Assembly (NCBI GenBank): GCA_951812725.1
Contig: OX638330.1
Location: 2,790,001-2,854,000, forward strand
Reading direction: 5' to 3'
DNA: 64,000 nt
Origin: an uncultured Caldilineaceae bacterium
GTDB taxonomy: Bacteria; Chloroflexota; Anaerolineae; Caldilineales; Caldilineaceae
Shown here: piece by piece, positions 18,601-28,100 of the stretch
How positions within the stretch are numbered: the stretch's first letter is position 1
Layout: each line of letters opens with the position of its first letter
Notes under the pieces: model-generated
Told to the model about the DNA's origin: nothing
Seen by the model: only the letters and a program-made list of their open reading frames with translations
Databases searched by the model: none
Translations under genes and position numbers: made by a program

Positions 18601-21600
18601 TTCGCGCTGCAGGTTGCCGCTGGGAGGGCGTTGCCCTCCGCTGACCCAGCGGGTCATTTCGGTCTGGTTGCGACGGCCGGCGCCGTCTTCAACGGTCGCA
18701 GTGATCCGGTATTCGCCACCTACTTTCGTGTCAAACGTGCAGGAGGCAAACTCGGACTCGGTGTCATCGGGCCCGGCGGCGGCGGTTGTCACAACTGTAC
18801 ATTCCTGCGTTTCTTTTTCGACTTCCTGCCACGAGCCGTCGTGATATTCCCAATCCAAGAGGGCGGCCCTTATGACGGCGCGATGGCCCTCGATTGCATT
18901 GCCGTCAATGTCGGTTACGACAATTTCAACCGAAAGCGGCTCGCCCTGCTCTACAAAGTAGCGGGCGGTCCGCAGGCCGATATAGAGGTCGGCAGGATGG
19001 AGCAGAAAACCGGCACCGCTAGTCCACGCCTGACGATTCACATCCATGACTGTTGCCGCGGCGTCAATGTAGGCGGGGAAGGGGCTCACTCTTTCGGGGT
19101 CGGTCAGGAAGTCTATTTGCAGGCTGTGCTGGCCGGCGGCGTCGGTGCGGGAACGGAGCGAGGCGCGGCCTAGGTAGCTGGACTCACCATGATAGCCCCA
19201 CCACGGGGACCACTTGCCGAAAGTGAAACCGGACCAGTTCGGGGGTTCGTAGGAGCCAGTATTTGCCACCACATCCCAGACTACTTCTGCGCTTGGCAAT
19301 GGGCCGCCGGCAAAGTAGCTGGCGCTTACTGTTGTAAGAGCGCGGCCGCCGGCGATGTGAGGCCCTTCGCTCACGTCAGCGCTCACTTCAAATTCAGGTC
19401 TGCGGAACTCCTGGATTTGAAAGGCGTGGTGGTGACGCGCTTCAACTTTTTCGATAGAGGACCGCAATTCTATCCATGCGTGACCCAAGTTGACATTGTC
19501 CGGCAGATCAAACTGGAAGTGGAATCCACCGAGGGCGTTGACGGAGACTTCGCCCTTGCCGATCTGGTTATTCGACTCATCACGCACTGAATATTCGAGG
19601 AAGGGCGCGGCTTCTGCCGAGACAAGGCCAACATCGCCCACTGGGCCGGGCTCAATCTGCCGCATCCACCCTTTGATGCTTACCGTTTCGCCGGGGCGGT
19701 ACATTCGGCGGTCGTCAAAGACGTAGAAGCGAATGTAGGCAGACTCCTCTCGCTGCCGCCATCCATTCCAACCACTCTCGGTCCTGTAGTATTCGTAGCG
19801 GTTTTCGGGCACAAATGTAACGTCGTCTCCATCACGGGCGATGAGCAGTTGGGCGCCCCGCGAGGGGAGTTGCAGTAGAGCTGAACCGGTCTCGTCAGTT
19901 GTGGCGCGCTCCTCCTGTGGCCAGAGGGAAACGCTGACGCCTTCCATGGGTGTACCGTCATCGAGGCGGTTGGCCCAGACGTACATTTCGTCGGCATCGA
20001 CAAAGGCGTCCAGGCCGATGCTGGTAACCTGCACCCAACTGATGATGCGCATCTCTTGCAACTGCCGATTAAAGACGTTGGAGAGAAAGCCACTCTCCGG
20101 CTCCACATAGAGAATCAGGTGGCCAGTATCACCGTCGAGGACGTTGGATAGAGGGATCTCCGTCTCGATGATTGTGTCGTCCTGGCGGCTGATCTGGAGG
20201 GTGCGTTCCATGACCAGTTCGCCGGGAGGAACGGCCTGGTTGTTGCGGCGGTAGTCGTTCCGCCACTGCTGGTATTCGAGGAACTGCTGCGGAGTGACAC
20301 GGTAGGCGCGGACATTGACCGCATATACATTGACGGTATAGATGGGAAAAGAGGGCTGGCCATAGGGGTCGAGGATAGTAATCGGACCATTGGCCTTGGA
20401 GGTCAGGAACGCCTCCATCGGCCCGATGCGGAACTGAATTTGCTCATCTTCGGTCAGGGACTGACCAAACAGATCAGTAAGCTCGGCGGAGACGGAAACG
20501 TCGTAGTTGGTTCTGCCCTGCGTGTTGCCTGAGATCCAGATCGTATCACCGAAAACTTCGAAGGAGACGTAGTCCAGCTCCGGTTCAATGGAGATGAAAG
20601 AGGGATCGAAGGCCTCTATGTCGATGGGATTGTTGAATCGTATGGACAGGGGAGCTTGGGGTGGACACATAACGTCTCCTCCCCAACCGCACTCTGCTTG
20701 ATTCAGAACAAAGGAACCTGGCGTCTTGAAGCTGTAGCTTTGGGGATGCGCGTTGACGAGCGGACCCTCGGCAGAAGGCGTGCCCGCTGCAAACGTGACA
20801 GTCACCGTCGTGTCGCGAGGTAAAGATTCAGCAGATACGAAGGCAAGCCATCTTTGGTCAGTTGAGCCTGCGATCAGGCGTTGTACACGCCTGTCGGCGG
20901 CGATCTCATCTTCTTTGGCCAAGCGCACGGGGTAGCGGCGGCCGCGGGCTGTCACTTGGGTATGCTCGATGACGGCGGCGGGGTCGATGCGCTGATCGAA
21001 GGCGGCAAAGAAGACCGGTTCCAGCGCGGCCGGTCCGCGTGTTGGATAGGCCGCTTGCAGGGTCGGCGCCGGTGTACGGAAAGTCCAATTGACAGGTTCA
21101 GCCAGTTTCTTGCCATTGGCGGACTCGGTTCCGGCGGAAATAGTTGCCGTGTATTCGGTGGCCATTGGCATCCGGGCGATGCCTTCGACATCGGCCTCGA
21201 ACAGGAGCGTTTTTGTGCCCACCCATCGCCAGCGTCCTGGCACTGCAGGCGAAAGCTCGACCGGTATTTCTGCGCTTGCGAGTTCCTGGTGGCTGGTCAG
21301 CGGCACCATGGGAAGATTGAAGGTTACACTCAGTTGCGGGGCAAGAGGCACATCGCCTTCCGGAGAAAACCGCAACGCTGCCAGTGGTGCGTCCGCCTGG
21401 ATATCGGGCTGGGCTTCGGCTTCAGGAGGTGGGAACGGCAGATCTACTTCCTCACCGGGACGGGGCGGGGGCAGGCTTTGGCCGGGTAGGCGCACTTGCT
21501 CGACGTCGCCTTCTTCCGTCTGGACGGGCGGCAAGCGGGTCAGCAGTTCCTGGATCTGCTGCGAGGTCAGGGGGGTGGTCTCGGCCAGGGGAGGCCTTGT

Positions 21601-21849
21601 CTGGCTGCCGTCCCAACCGGGCTGGCCCTCGCTTAACACAAATGGCGGCGACTCTGATTCGTCGAAATACTGCTCGTCCTCGTCGAAGAAGTCGCCTGCG
21701 TAGAAATCGTCCTCTTCACTCGCCACGTGGGCTACGGACAACCCTGAGCTAACGGGACGAGGCATGTCAACCGACCTGTTCGGGGTACAACTGAGAAGGG
21801 TCAGAGCGATCACGATAGGTATTATTGACAAGAAATGACGAGGGGACAT
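15643..21849 (-). CDS. Alpha-2-macroglobulin family lipoprotein with intact thioester
   Basis: A 2068-residue secreted protein predicted to trap proteases at the cell surface. The N-terminus is a lipoprotein signal peptide ending in the lipobox LLSC (Cys21). An acidic, proline-rich linker of about 120 residues follows, then Ig-like and MG domains; the bait region is probably near the low-complexity Ser/Met/Ala/Asp stretch at about 1270-1330. The thioester motif CSEQ is present in YPYECSEQIASR (Cys1569, Gln1572), so the covalent trap should work. After it comes the helical TED domain (GGFPIWRRGG) and a C-terminal receptor-like domain. Bacterial relatives are typically about 1500-1900 residues, so this one is long. 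No PBP1C gene is adjacent. GGAG lies 9 bases before the ATG. Confidence 0.9.
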   Translation of the reverse strand: MSPRHFLSIIPIVIALTLLSCTPNRSVDMPRPVSSGLSVAHVASEEDDFYAGDFFDEDEQYFDESESPPFVLSEGQPGWDGSQTRPPLAETTPLTSQQIQELLTRLPPVQTEEGDVEQVRLPGQSLPPPRPGEEVDLPFPPPEAEAQPDIQADAPLAALRFSPEGDVPLAPQLSVTFNLPMVPLTSHQELASAEIPVELSPAVPGRWRWVGTKTLLFEADVEGIARMPMATEYTATISAGTESANGKKLAEPVNWTFRTPAPTLQAAYPTRGPAALEPVFFAAFDQRIDPAAVIEHTQVTARGRRYPVRLAKEDEIAADRRVQRLIAGSTDQRWLAFVSAESLPRDTTVTVTFAAGTPSAEGPLVNAHPQSYSFKTPGSFVLNQAECGWGGDVMCPPQAPLSIRFNNPIDIEAFDPSFISIEPELDYVSFEVFGDTIWISGNTQGRTNYDVSVSAELTDLFGQSLTEDEQIQFRIGPMEAFLTSKANGPITILDPYGQPSFPIYTVNVYAVNVRAYRVTPQQFLEYQQWRNDYRRNNQAVPPGELVMERTLQISRQDDTIIETEIPLSNVLDGDTGHLILYVEPESGFLSNVFNRQLQEMRIISWVQVTSIGLDAFVDADEMYVWANRLDDGTPMEGVSVSLWPQEERATTDETGSALLQLPSRGAQLLIARDGDDVTFVPENRYEYYRTESGWNGWRQREESAYIRFYVFDDRRMYRPGETVSIKGWMRQIEPGPVGDVGLVSAEAAPFLEYSVRDESNNQIGKGEVSVNALGGFHFQFDLPDNVNLGHAWIELRSSIEKVEARHHHAFQIQEFRRPEFEVSADVSEGPHIAGGRALTTVSASYFAGGPLPSAEVVWDVVANTGSYEPPNWSGFTFGKWSPWWGYHGESSYLGRASLRSRTDAAGQHSLQIDFLTDPERVSPFPAYIDAAATVMDVNRQAWTSGAGFLLHPADLYIGLRTARYFVEQGEPLSVEIVVTDIDGNAIEGHRAVIRAALLDWEYHDGSWQEVEKETQECTVVTTAAAGPDDTESEFASCTFDTKVGGEYRITATVEDGAGRRNQTEMTRWVSGGQRPPSGNLQREDLQLIPDGEQFAPGDKAQILVQAPFFPAEGLLTLRRGGLVSSERFTMDGPTHTLHVLIEEQYIPNIHVQVDLVGAAERVDEAGNALADVPPRPAYARGRLNLSIPPLSRTLQVDAVPQAERLEPGAETTIDVTVRNADGEPVTGAEFALVVVDEAILALTGYQLIDPVSVFYSQRGDGVGDHHNRADLLLASPQSLQRETPAPSATPQPSESMKQSRSTSMAMGGAEAAPEAMAAMAMDQDMAEESAADGGEGQPIRLRLNYDPLALFAPEVLTDKNGQASVTVTLPDNLTRYRVMVVAVSGGRFFGTAESSLTARLPLMVRPSAPRFLNFGDSFELPVVLQNQTDEPMEIHAIVRATNANVSPGNGTNVAAGYAVTIPANDRVEVRFPTETASAGTARFQFGAIDTNQPATADAAEISLPVFTPATTEAFAVYGEIDESGAVLQPLRPPADAVPNYGGLEVTLSSTALQALTDAFIYLVRYPYECSEQIASRMLAVAALRDVLTAFKAEGLPSPEQLESTIERDLQALAALQDYGGGFPIWRRGGEIWPYHSVHVAHALARARLKGYSVSEDMLSRSLDYLRNIEQQIPSWYSDDARRSLSSYALYVRKLLNDDDPSKARALVSEEGLENLSLESVGWLLFVLTDDAPSQSTVSEMRRFLNNRVTETAGAATVASSYSDDDYLLLHSSRRADAVLLEALVVDQPESDLITKLVRGLLGHRTAGRWGNTQENVWVLLAMDRYFNLFESQTPDFVARIWLGDQYAGGQAFQGRSAENVNLDLPMQFVRDTATTAQGDLPLILQKEGQGRLYYRLGLRYAPTSLILDPADHGFTVERIYEAVDDPDDVRRDDDGVWHIRAGARVRVRLTMAASSRRVHVALADPLPAGLEIINPELAVTADLPIDQNRPQGKRRWLGSWYQHQNLRDERAEAFTSYLWAGVYEYSYLARATTPGAFVAPPAKAEEMYAPETFGRTGTDWVVVEEPEE

Positions 21850-21972
21850 TTTTGTTTTCTCCTCGGACTGCGAACAGATGTTATCGATGCTGTCCGCCGT
21901 GCGATCGAAATGTGCGGTGTAGTTGCGAGGAAATGCGCAATGGAGGCACCGATCTGCAGAATTCCGCTGAGA

Positions 21973-22635
21973 TCAGTAGCCGAACCTGGAAAGCACCATC
22001 TCGAAGAATTCGGCGCCGAGATAGGCGGCGCCAATGTGCTTTATTATCTTGCCGCTTATCACTATTGTAAGAAAACGCAAGACCGGCAATCTCAGTGCGC
22101 CGGCAAGGATACCTGCAAAGTCGAATACCGGCAGAGGAAGGATCGCCAGTACAAACAGTACCGGTGTTGTATATCGGGTTGTCATTTTGTGGAGCGTTGC
22201 GTTGAACCTCCCCTGCTGGCTGACCAGATCGCGGCCCGCTTTGCCGGCAAAGTACCCTGTGAGCTCGCCAAGGCCGCTTCCGCAGCCGGCAACGATGCCG
22301 AGCAACACAGGATTCAGATGGGCCCCGAGAGCGATAATCAGAGCGAGCCCAGGGGCCGGCAGAATGACTGTGGCGCTACCAATCAGGCTTATCAGGAAAC
22401 TGCTGGCGTAGCCCCACTGGCTGAATCGCTGGACTAACTCTCTCTGCGTCCCCAACCAGAAGGCGCCGACAACGATTGCAAGAACGCCGATTATTTGGAG
22501 AATCGTCAGCCAATGGTTAGGCCCAGAGCCAGGTTCCTCTGTGTCCTCGGTTTCTTCGAGAAGGGACAGGCCCTCGGGAGCCGCAGTCGGGCGGGGCGCC
22601 TGATGCATTGATTCTGCGTCGTTGGTGCGGTTCAT
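21973..22635 (-). CDS. VTT (SNARE-associated/DedA-like) membrane protein
   Basis: A 220-residue membrane protein with an acidic cytoplasmic N-terminus (about 40 residues) followed by four to five hydrophobic segments. The family-typical pieces are SATVILPAPGLALIIALGA and VLAILPLPVFDFAGILAGAL, with a glycine-rich GCGSGLGELTGYFAG between them. It resembles YqaA/TVP38 (VTT domain) proteins, linked to lipid scrambling or small-molecule transport. I start it at the ATG at 22635. The upstream extension of the frame is mobile-element sequence, and the element at 22703-22987 lies about 67 bases upstream. Confidence 0.8.
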   Translation of the reverse strand: MNRTNDAESMHQAPRPTAAPEGLSLLEETEDTEEPGSGPNHWLTILQIIGVLAIVVGAFWLGTQRELVQRFSQWGYASSFLISLIGSATVILPAPGLALIIALGAHLNPVLLGIVAGCGSGLGELTGYFAGKAGRDLVSQQGRFNATLHKMTTRYTTPVLFVLAILPLPVFDFAGILAGALRLPVLRFLTIVISGKIIKHIGAAYLGAEFFEMVLSRFGY

Positions 22636-22702
22636 AGTCTTTTTTTCGGTAGCGTTCTGCACGCCCCGACTCGAGAAGTGCGTTTGAATTCCTAGTATAT
22701 CA

Positions 22703-22987
22703 GTAACTACTAAGCCACAGTAGTTGACCAGCCAGTCATCCCTGGAACCATTCAGTCTCTTGGTGACGCAACTGGTGTACAGCGGCCGCCATGCTCGCCA
22801 GCCGACACGTTGCGAAGAATGCACACGGTCGGTCAGGCATGGTTTTGGAGGGGGCGTTGCGGGGGCGCAGCCCCTGCACAAGGGAGGCCGCTTGCGGCCG
22901 ACCGCCCAAAATACAACAATGAGGGGAGAAAGAACACCTTTGCTCGCCTCGTACAGGTTGGCGAATCAGTTGCGGCTGAGTAGTTAC
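22703..22987. mobile_element. MITE-like element, copy 3, with perfect 8-bp target duplication
   Basis: A 285-bp element with ends GTAACTACTAAGCC (22703-22716) and GGCTGAGTAGTTAC (22974-22987), inverted repeats matching at 13 of 14 positions. It is flanked on both sides by the same octamer GTATATCA (22695-22702 and 22988-22995), the signature of transposition with an 8-bp duplication. It has no coding capacity, so it must be moved in trans. Its left arm matches that of the composite copy at 2310. Confidence 0.88.
22827..22903. repeat. Structured GC-rich core of the MITE family (copy 3)
   Basis: GGTCGG (22827-22832) can pair with CCGACC (22898-22903). Inside are GGGGC-GCA-GCCCC and GGCCGC-TT-GCGGCC. 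Confidence 0.6.
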
Positions 22988-22995
22988 GTATATCA

Positions 22996-23260
22996 GATAA
23001 ACAGTTTGTAGTCCGGCTACATTTACCTCCTTAGAGTCCAAGCAGGCAGGAGAGAAACGCCTCTTGGAGACACAGCGCGGCGGGAGAAAAGAAGGTTGCT
23101 CCTGCTATAGGCTCTTTCTTGGCATACGACGATTCGCAGCTAAGACGCACCGGGGGCAGTGGCAGCGCGGCGGAGCATTTCCCAGGCAGTATGAAAATTC
23201 AGGAAGGCTGCTCTGGATGGAGGGATGGACGATGCCGATGAAAGCGGACAGGAGCCGCGC
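22996..23260. other. Non-coding gap between the MITE and the cyclophilin gene
   Basis: I see no gene, repeat or convincing terminator here. It is the 3' side of the cyclophilin gene and the far side of the element. Confidence 0.3.
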
Positions 23261-24058
23261 TCACTCCGACTCTTCGATTTCAATTGTTATGAGAAGGTCG
23301 CCTGGAAATTCGGAGGCTCCCGCTGCCATTGGATCCCTGATGGCGAGTGCGTTAAGAACGTCCATGCCCTCGACGACCTCGCCGAAGATGGTATGGTTTC
23401 CGTTGAGCCAGGGCGTTTCGGCAAAGGTGATAAAGAACTGGCTGCCGTTCGTGCCTGGGCCTGCGTTTGCCATGGCCAGGAGGCCGGCGCGATCAAACTG
23501 GAGGCTGGCGACGATTTCATCCTGGAACTGATAGCCTGGACCGCCGGCACCGGTTCCGCTGGGATCTCCGCCCTGGGCCATGAAGTTTTCCAGCACTCGG
23601 TGGAAGTGCGTGTCGTTGTAGAATCCGTCGCGGGCGAGAAAGACGAAGTTGTTGACCGTAAGGGGCGCGTCTTCGGCGAAGAGCAGGATGCGCATATCCC
23701 CCTTCTCGGTCTTAAAAGTGGCATGGTACTGTTTGTCCGCATCGATGGTCATGTCCGGGACGGCGCTGTACATTCCGATGCGGTCGGCTGGTTCAAGGGC
23801 GGCCGCGGTACCTTCTTCGGCTTCTGGTGGTTCTTCAGTCACAGGGGAGGCGGGGGTACATGCTGTCATGACTAGCGAACAGAGCAGCAGCAGGCAGAGG
23901 GCCCAGCCAGGTGTTCGTTGGAGGCGGCGCCGGAGATTTTCCGGGCCTTCATGACTCTCACCCCAATTGCCGCTCGCAGGCAGGCTCCGTCTGAGAGTAC
24001 CTTGCTTGCGGGACCGGGATTGAGCAACACAAAGAATGAAGTTTTTTGCAGAGATCAA
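23261..24058 (-). CDS. Peptidyl-prolyl cis-trans isomerase, cyclophilin-type lipoprotein
   Basis: A cyclophilin that should speed proline isomerisation in proteins outside the cytoplasmic membrane. Residues about 50-67 are a hydrophobic segment ending in a cysteine (LLLLCSLVMTAC), a lipoprotein-type signal. The catalytic domain follows with FHRVLENFMAQGGDPSGTG (the active-site Arg and the FxxQGGD motif), FQDEI, LAMANAGPGTNGSQFFIT and LNGNHTIFGEVVEGM. The start is a TTG at 24056-24058 preceded by AAGGAG; there is no other in-frame start before the signal peptide, which leaves an unusually long charged N-terminal region of about 50 residues. Confidence 0.87.
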   Translation of the reverse strand: MISAKNFILCVAQSRSRKQGTLRRSLPASGNWGESHEGPENLRRRLQRTPGWALCLLLLCSLVMTACTPASPVTEEPPEAEEGTAAALEPADRIGMYSAVPDMTIDADKQYHATFKTEKGDMRILLFAEDAPLTVNNFVFLARDGFYNDTHFHRVLENFMAQGGDPSGTGAGGPGYQFQDEIVASLQFDRAGLLAMANAGPGTNGSQFFITFAETPWLNGNHTIFGEVVEGMDVLNALAIRDPMAAGASEFPGDLLITIEIEESE

Positions 24059-24113
24059 GATTCACTCCTTACGGGAATTTGTATGTTGAGTCGAGGAGGC
24101 CGTGAAGGACCAG

Positions 24114-25106
24114 TTAGTGGTCACGGAATTCAAGCCTCCAAAGTGAGAAGAGGGCCAGAACCAGTGCGGCCAGGCCGACGATGGCGGCCTCCTGCAAGTT
24201 GGCCTGTGTCAGAAATATGGACGCGAGCCCGGTTGCTCCTGTTACAAGATAACACAAAAGGACCGCTTCGCGCTGACTTCCGGTCAGGCGGGCTAGCCTG
24301 TGACTGAGGTGATCTTTGCCTGCCGTCGTAAGTGGATTCTTGCCGCGGCGCAGGCGGCTTAAGAACACCAGCGACGTGTCGAAGACGGGAAGCGCCAGGA
24401 TGAGAACCGGAATCATCCAGGTTATGCTTGCGCTGTTTGCGGGGAAACGCAGTTTGATGCCGACGGCGGCAAGAAGGAAACCGAGAAAGAGGCTGCCTGT
24501 GTCCCCCATAAAAACGCGGGCCGGATTCCAGTTATACACCAAGAATCCGACGCAGGCGCCGCCCAAAGCAGCAGCCAATGTTCCGACCAGGTATTGACCG
24601 CTCATGGCGGCAAGGAGCGTGAAGAATGCCGACGCCACCGTCGCCACGCCAGCGGACAGTCCGTCCATATTGTCCAGCAGATTAAATGCGTTGGTAATTC
24701 CTACGACCCAGAGAAGGGTGAGGGCGATGTCCAAGAACCCATTGAAGAGACGGACTTGCACGCCGCTGAGGATCAAGATGCAGGCGGCGGCAATCTGAAA
24801 GGCGAGCTTAAGGTAGCTGCCGACGCCGCGGCTGTCGTCAAGCGCGCCTATGAGACTGACAAGCGTGGCGCCGACGAAGATTCCCACTACCTCATTGACA
24901 TAGCTGCGTTCACCCCAGACGGCGAGAGCGACGATGAAGGCGAGATAGATTGCGGCGCCGCCCATCAGCGGTACAGGTGCAAGATGGACCTTGCGCGCAG
25001 AGGGCTGGTCCAGGATACCTAGTTGAATGGCCGCATACCTCACCAGTGGTGTGCCGCCAATCGCTATAATCAGGGCGCTTGCCGCCATCAAGAGAAACGG
25101 GCTCAT
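24114..25106 (-). CDS. Undecaprenyl-phosphate GlcNAc-1-phosphate transferase-like (WecA/TagO/MraY family)
   Basis: An integral membrane enzyme that should load a sugar-1-phosphate onto undecaprenyl phosphate and so start a surface polymer. Length is 330 residues with about ten hydrophobic segments. The family motifs are present: [12 protein letters not shown] near the N-terminus, GALDDSRG (the DD pair), [27 protein letters not shown] and the histidine motif DHLSHRL. The histidine motif and the absence of a murein gene context favour WecA/TagO over MraY. The O-antigen-ligase/TPR gene ends 30 bases upstream on the same strand, so the two probably act in one glycan pathway. Confidence 0.88.
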   Translation of the reverse strand: MSPFLLMAASALIIAIGGTPLVRYAAIQLGILDQPSARKVHLAPVPLMGGAAIYLAFIVALAVWGERSYVNEVVGIFVGATLVSLIGALDDSRGVGSYLKLAFQIAAACILILSGVQVRLFNGFLDIALTLLWVVGITNAFNLLDNMDGLSAGVATVASAFFTLLAAMSGQYLVGTLAAALGGACVGFLVYNWNPARVFMGDTGSLFLGFLLAAVGIKLRFPANSASITWMIPVLILALPVFDTSLVFLSRLRRGKNPLTTAGKDHLSHRLARLTGSQREAVLLCYLVTGATGLASIFLTQANLQEAAIVGLAALVLALFSLWRLEFRDH

Positions 25107-25136
25107 TTGTCAACCAAGGCTTGAACGCAGATCGTG

Positions 25137-28100
25137 CTACTCAAGTGAGTCAATGAACGACTGAATTCCCGGCTTATCGTCAGCGGGTGCAAGGGTAAGG
25201 GCTGTTTCTCCAAACTGAAGAGCCTGCTTGTAATTACCCAGCTCCGCGTACAACTGAGCCAATTGGAATGGAATGCGAAAGTCGTCGGGAACGATGTCCA
25301 TCAGGCGCTGCAATAGACCGACCGATGCTTCAGGCCGCCCATACTGCGCGTTAATTTCGACTATCTGGATAAAGAGGGAATCCACTGCATTTTTGCTGCC
25401 CAGACCAGTCTCAAACAGGGAAATTGCCCGGTCGGCCCACTGAACTGCCTCGTCAGGGCGGCCAAGCAGTCGTGAAAGGACGACCAGATTGCGGGCGGAA
25501 TCGAGGTCGGTCGGATGTTTCTCAAAGGCCTCAGAAATTGCTTCCAGCGCACCCTTGTTGTCGCCTGCCCTGGACAGGGCAGCCCCCTTTTGACCGAGCA
25601 AGGGAAGGCTATCAGGCAGCTCTTCGAGACCGCGATCCAATATTTGGTAGATTTTCTCTGATTCACCTGTCCGGAAATACACTTCAGATAGAAGAAAGTA
25701 TGTATTTTCGAACCTGGCGTCAAGGGTAAGACTGTGCAGCAATGACGACTCCGCCTCCTCCATCCTGTCCAATGCGGCAAGGATTTCGGCCTGTTCATTC
25801 CACAAGTGGGCGACATTTGGACTAAGCGATAGGGCGGCGCTGTAGTAGTGTAAACTCTTTTCCAGCGACTGAAGCCGCTCCTGCGGATCGGCGGTCAGTC
25901 TCGACCAACGGCTGTACAGACGGGCCAAGTTGGCGGTGTGATCGGTATTCAGCGGGTTCACTTCCTGTGCCAGGAGGAGGACGGCCCTTGCCGCGGGCAG
26001 CAGCTCGTCCTGGCCGATGCCTGCAATATCCTGGGCATTCAGGCTCAGAACATCTTGCAGGGTGGGCTCGGCAGGTACTACTGTTGGGCCCGTCTTCGGT
26101 GCATGGGTCGCTCTTTCCAACAGGCTGCGTCCCAGAAAGAGCATATAATAATCCTCTGTCGGCCTAACTGCCAGTGCACGGCGGTACAGATCTGCGCTCT
26201 GTGCCCATGCACTGGCGCTATCGAAACTCAGTCCCTGCTTGTAGAATGTATCCGCCCGCACTTGGGCGATGTTGACCTTGCCAATGATAAAGAAGACAGA
26301 AACAGAGAGAAGGACTGCTGCACCTGCAGTTGGCAGAATGCGGCTCAACCACGCCAGTCTCGGCTCCCGTAGCTGGCGCCACGCCAGAACCAAGCCGGCA
26401 AGCAGACACCAGACCACGACAATCCATGTATATAGGCTGTAGTGTCCGGCAATGTGTTCAAGCTGCTCGGCCACGGTGCCTGATCTTGCGCCTGGCAGAA
26501 GCCTACTGGCTTGAATGAGGCCATAGAGCAACCAGCCAGCGAACAGGATTAGTCCGTACGCTACAATAGTATGCGTCAGATTGAAGTCTTTTCCTACGCC
26601 TGGACCTGCATTCGGCTTCCGTTTCCGCCGGCTATCTCTAATGGGCAGACTCTCCATACGCCTGGCCGCAAGGAGATTAGGCGTGTGTAAGATTGTCACT
26701 GATATGCCCAGAATCGTCGCGACCACCAATGTGAAAGCCACAAGCCATAATATATCGGAACCGTTGCCCGCTGCTGAATCCTGGGCGAAGCTGGTCATTC
26801 CACGCACCAATGCCATGAAAGGATTCGAAAGACCCGCGTAATTTGATGTATAGAGGTAGACCAGGGTCATCGTCACCAGCAGGTCAGAAAGGATGGTGGC
26901 TGGTAATTTGTCTTCCCATAGGCGTCTGTCAACTCCAGTCTGGCGTCGGCCTCGCCCAGACGCAGACCGTGCTGATGTCCGGCCAGGCCGTCTACCGGTG
27001 TTCCTGTCACCACTTGCTTCACTCGGACGGGTGGAGACCTCCTCCACGGCGTAAGGCACCGGGACCAGCCAACCCATTCCCAGGACGAGCAGGACCGCAG
27101 CGATGATCCAGAAGTAGATACGGGTGGCGACGACGGCAATACCGAGATGGATTTCGATATAGTGGGCGATGATAGCTGCCAGGGAAGCAACCAGCAGAAG
27201 TTGCCGGCCACGGTCCTCTATCTGAGTCTTGGATTCAGGTTGAAGGAAGACCGCAAGGGTGACAAATACAATAAGCCCCAGAATCAGCCCGGTTGGCCAA
27301 TTTACGCCCAGGAAGCCGACACTTACCCCGCGCAGCAGGAACAGAACGCACAGGAGGATACCTCCCCCTATCAGCAGTGCGAAAAACAGGGCTATGTCTC
27401 GACGTGAACGAATGAGCCCGAGCCATTGCAGCGCCCAGAAGAAAATCGACAGGTAGAGGAGGGAACTGGAAAGAAAGCCGAAAACGCCGGCTATGGCCAG
27501 ACTGTCCCAGGTCTCGTTGTGGGCGCGGTCGGGGCTGGCGTTGCGAGATTCGATCTGGGCCAATTCTGCGGGATAGAAGCGGTTAAACGCCATCCAAGTT
27601 GTTTCGGGGCCATAGCCTATGAGAGGACGCAGCAGATTGAAAGGGTCCCGGCTTCCATCCGGATAAGTCAAAGGCTGGTGGGGGGAGACCATCTCGGAAG
27701 TGCCCTCCCAGATGAGAACGCGGACTCGGCCTGTGCCGCCAGAACTGTCCAGCATTGTGGTCAGTCGTCCCCAGATGGGAACGTGGCGAAAGGACTGACC
27801 CAACGCGGTGGTATTGAGGAGGACAAGCAGGATGACTCCGGCCACGCCCAGCCCGACCCAGGCGGCCGTCCAGATGCGGTAATTGATTCGACGCATCCCG
27901 GTGAGAAGAAGCAAGACAAAAATATACAGACCGCCGGCGAGGCCAAGCCAGGGGCCGCGGCTTTGCGTCCAGAAAATGGCGAGAAGTTGGACGACAAGGA
28001 CAAACAAGTAGGCGCCACCGGCCAACACGCTGGCAAGACTGTTGTCAGGGACTGAGGTCTGTTTGCTTTCTGCCGGCTCATTTGCCGAGGTCGGAGCGGA

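Noticed and set aside
22636..22881. N-terminal extension of the VTT membrane protein
   Set aside because: It is encoded by the mobile element and its flank, while an ATG at 22635 gives a family-typical protein.
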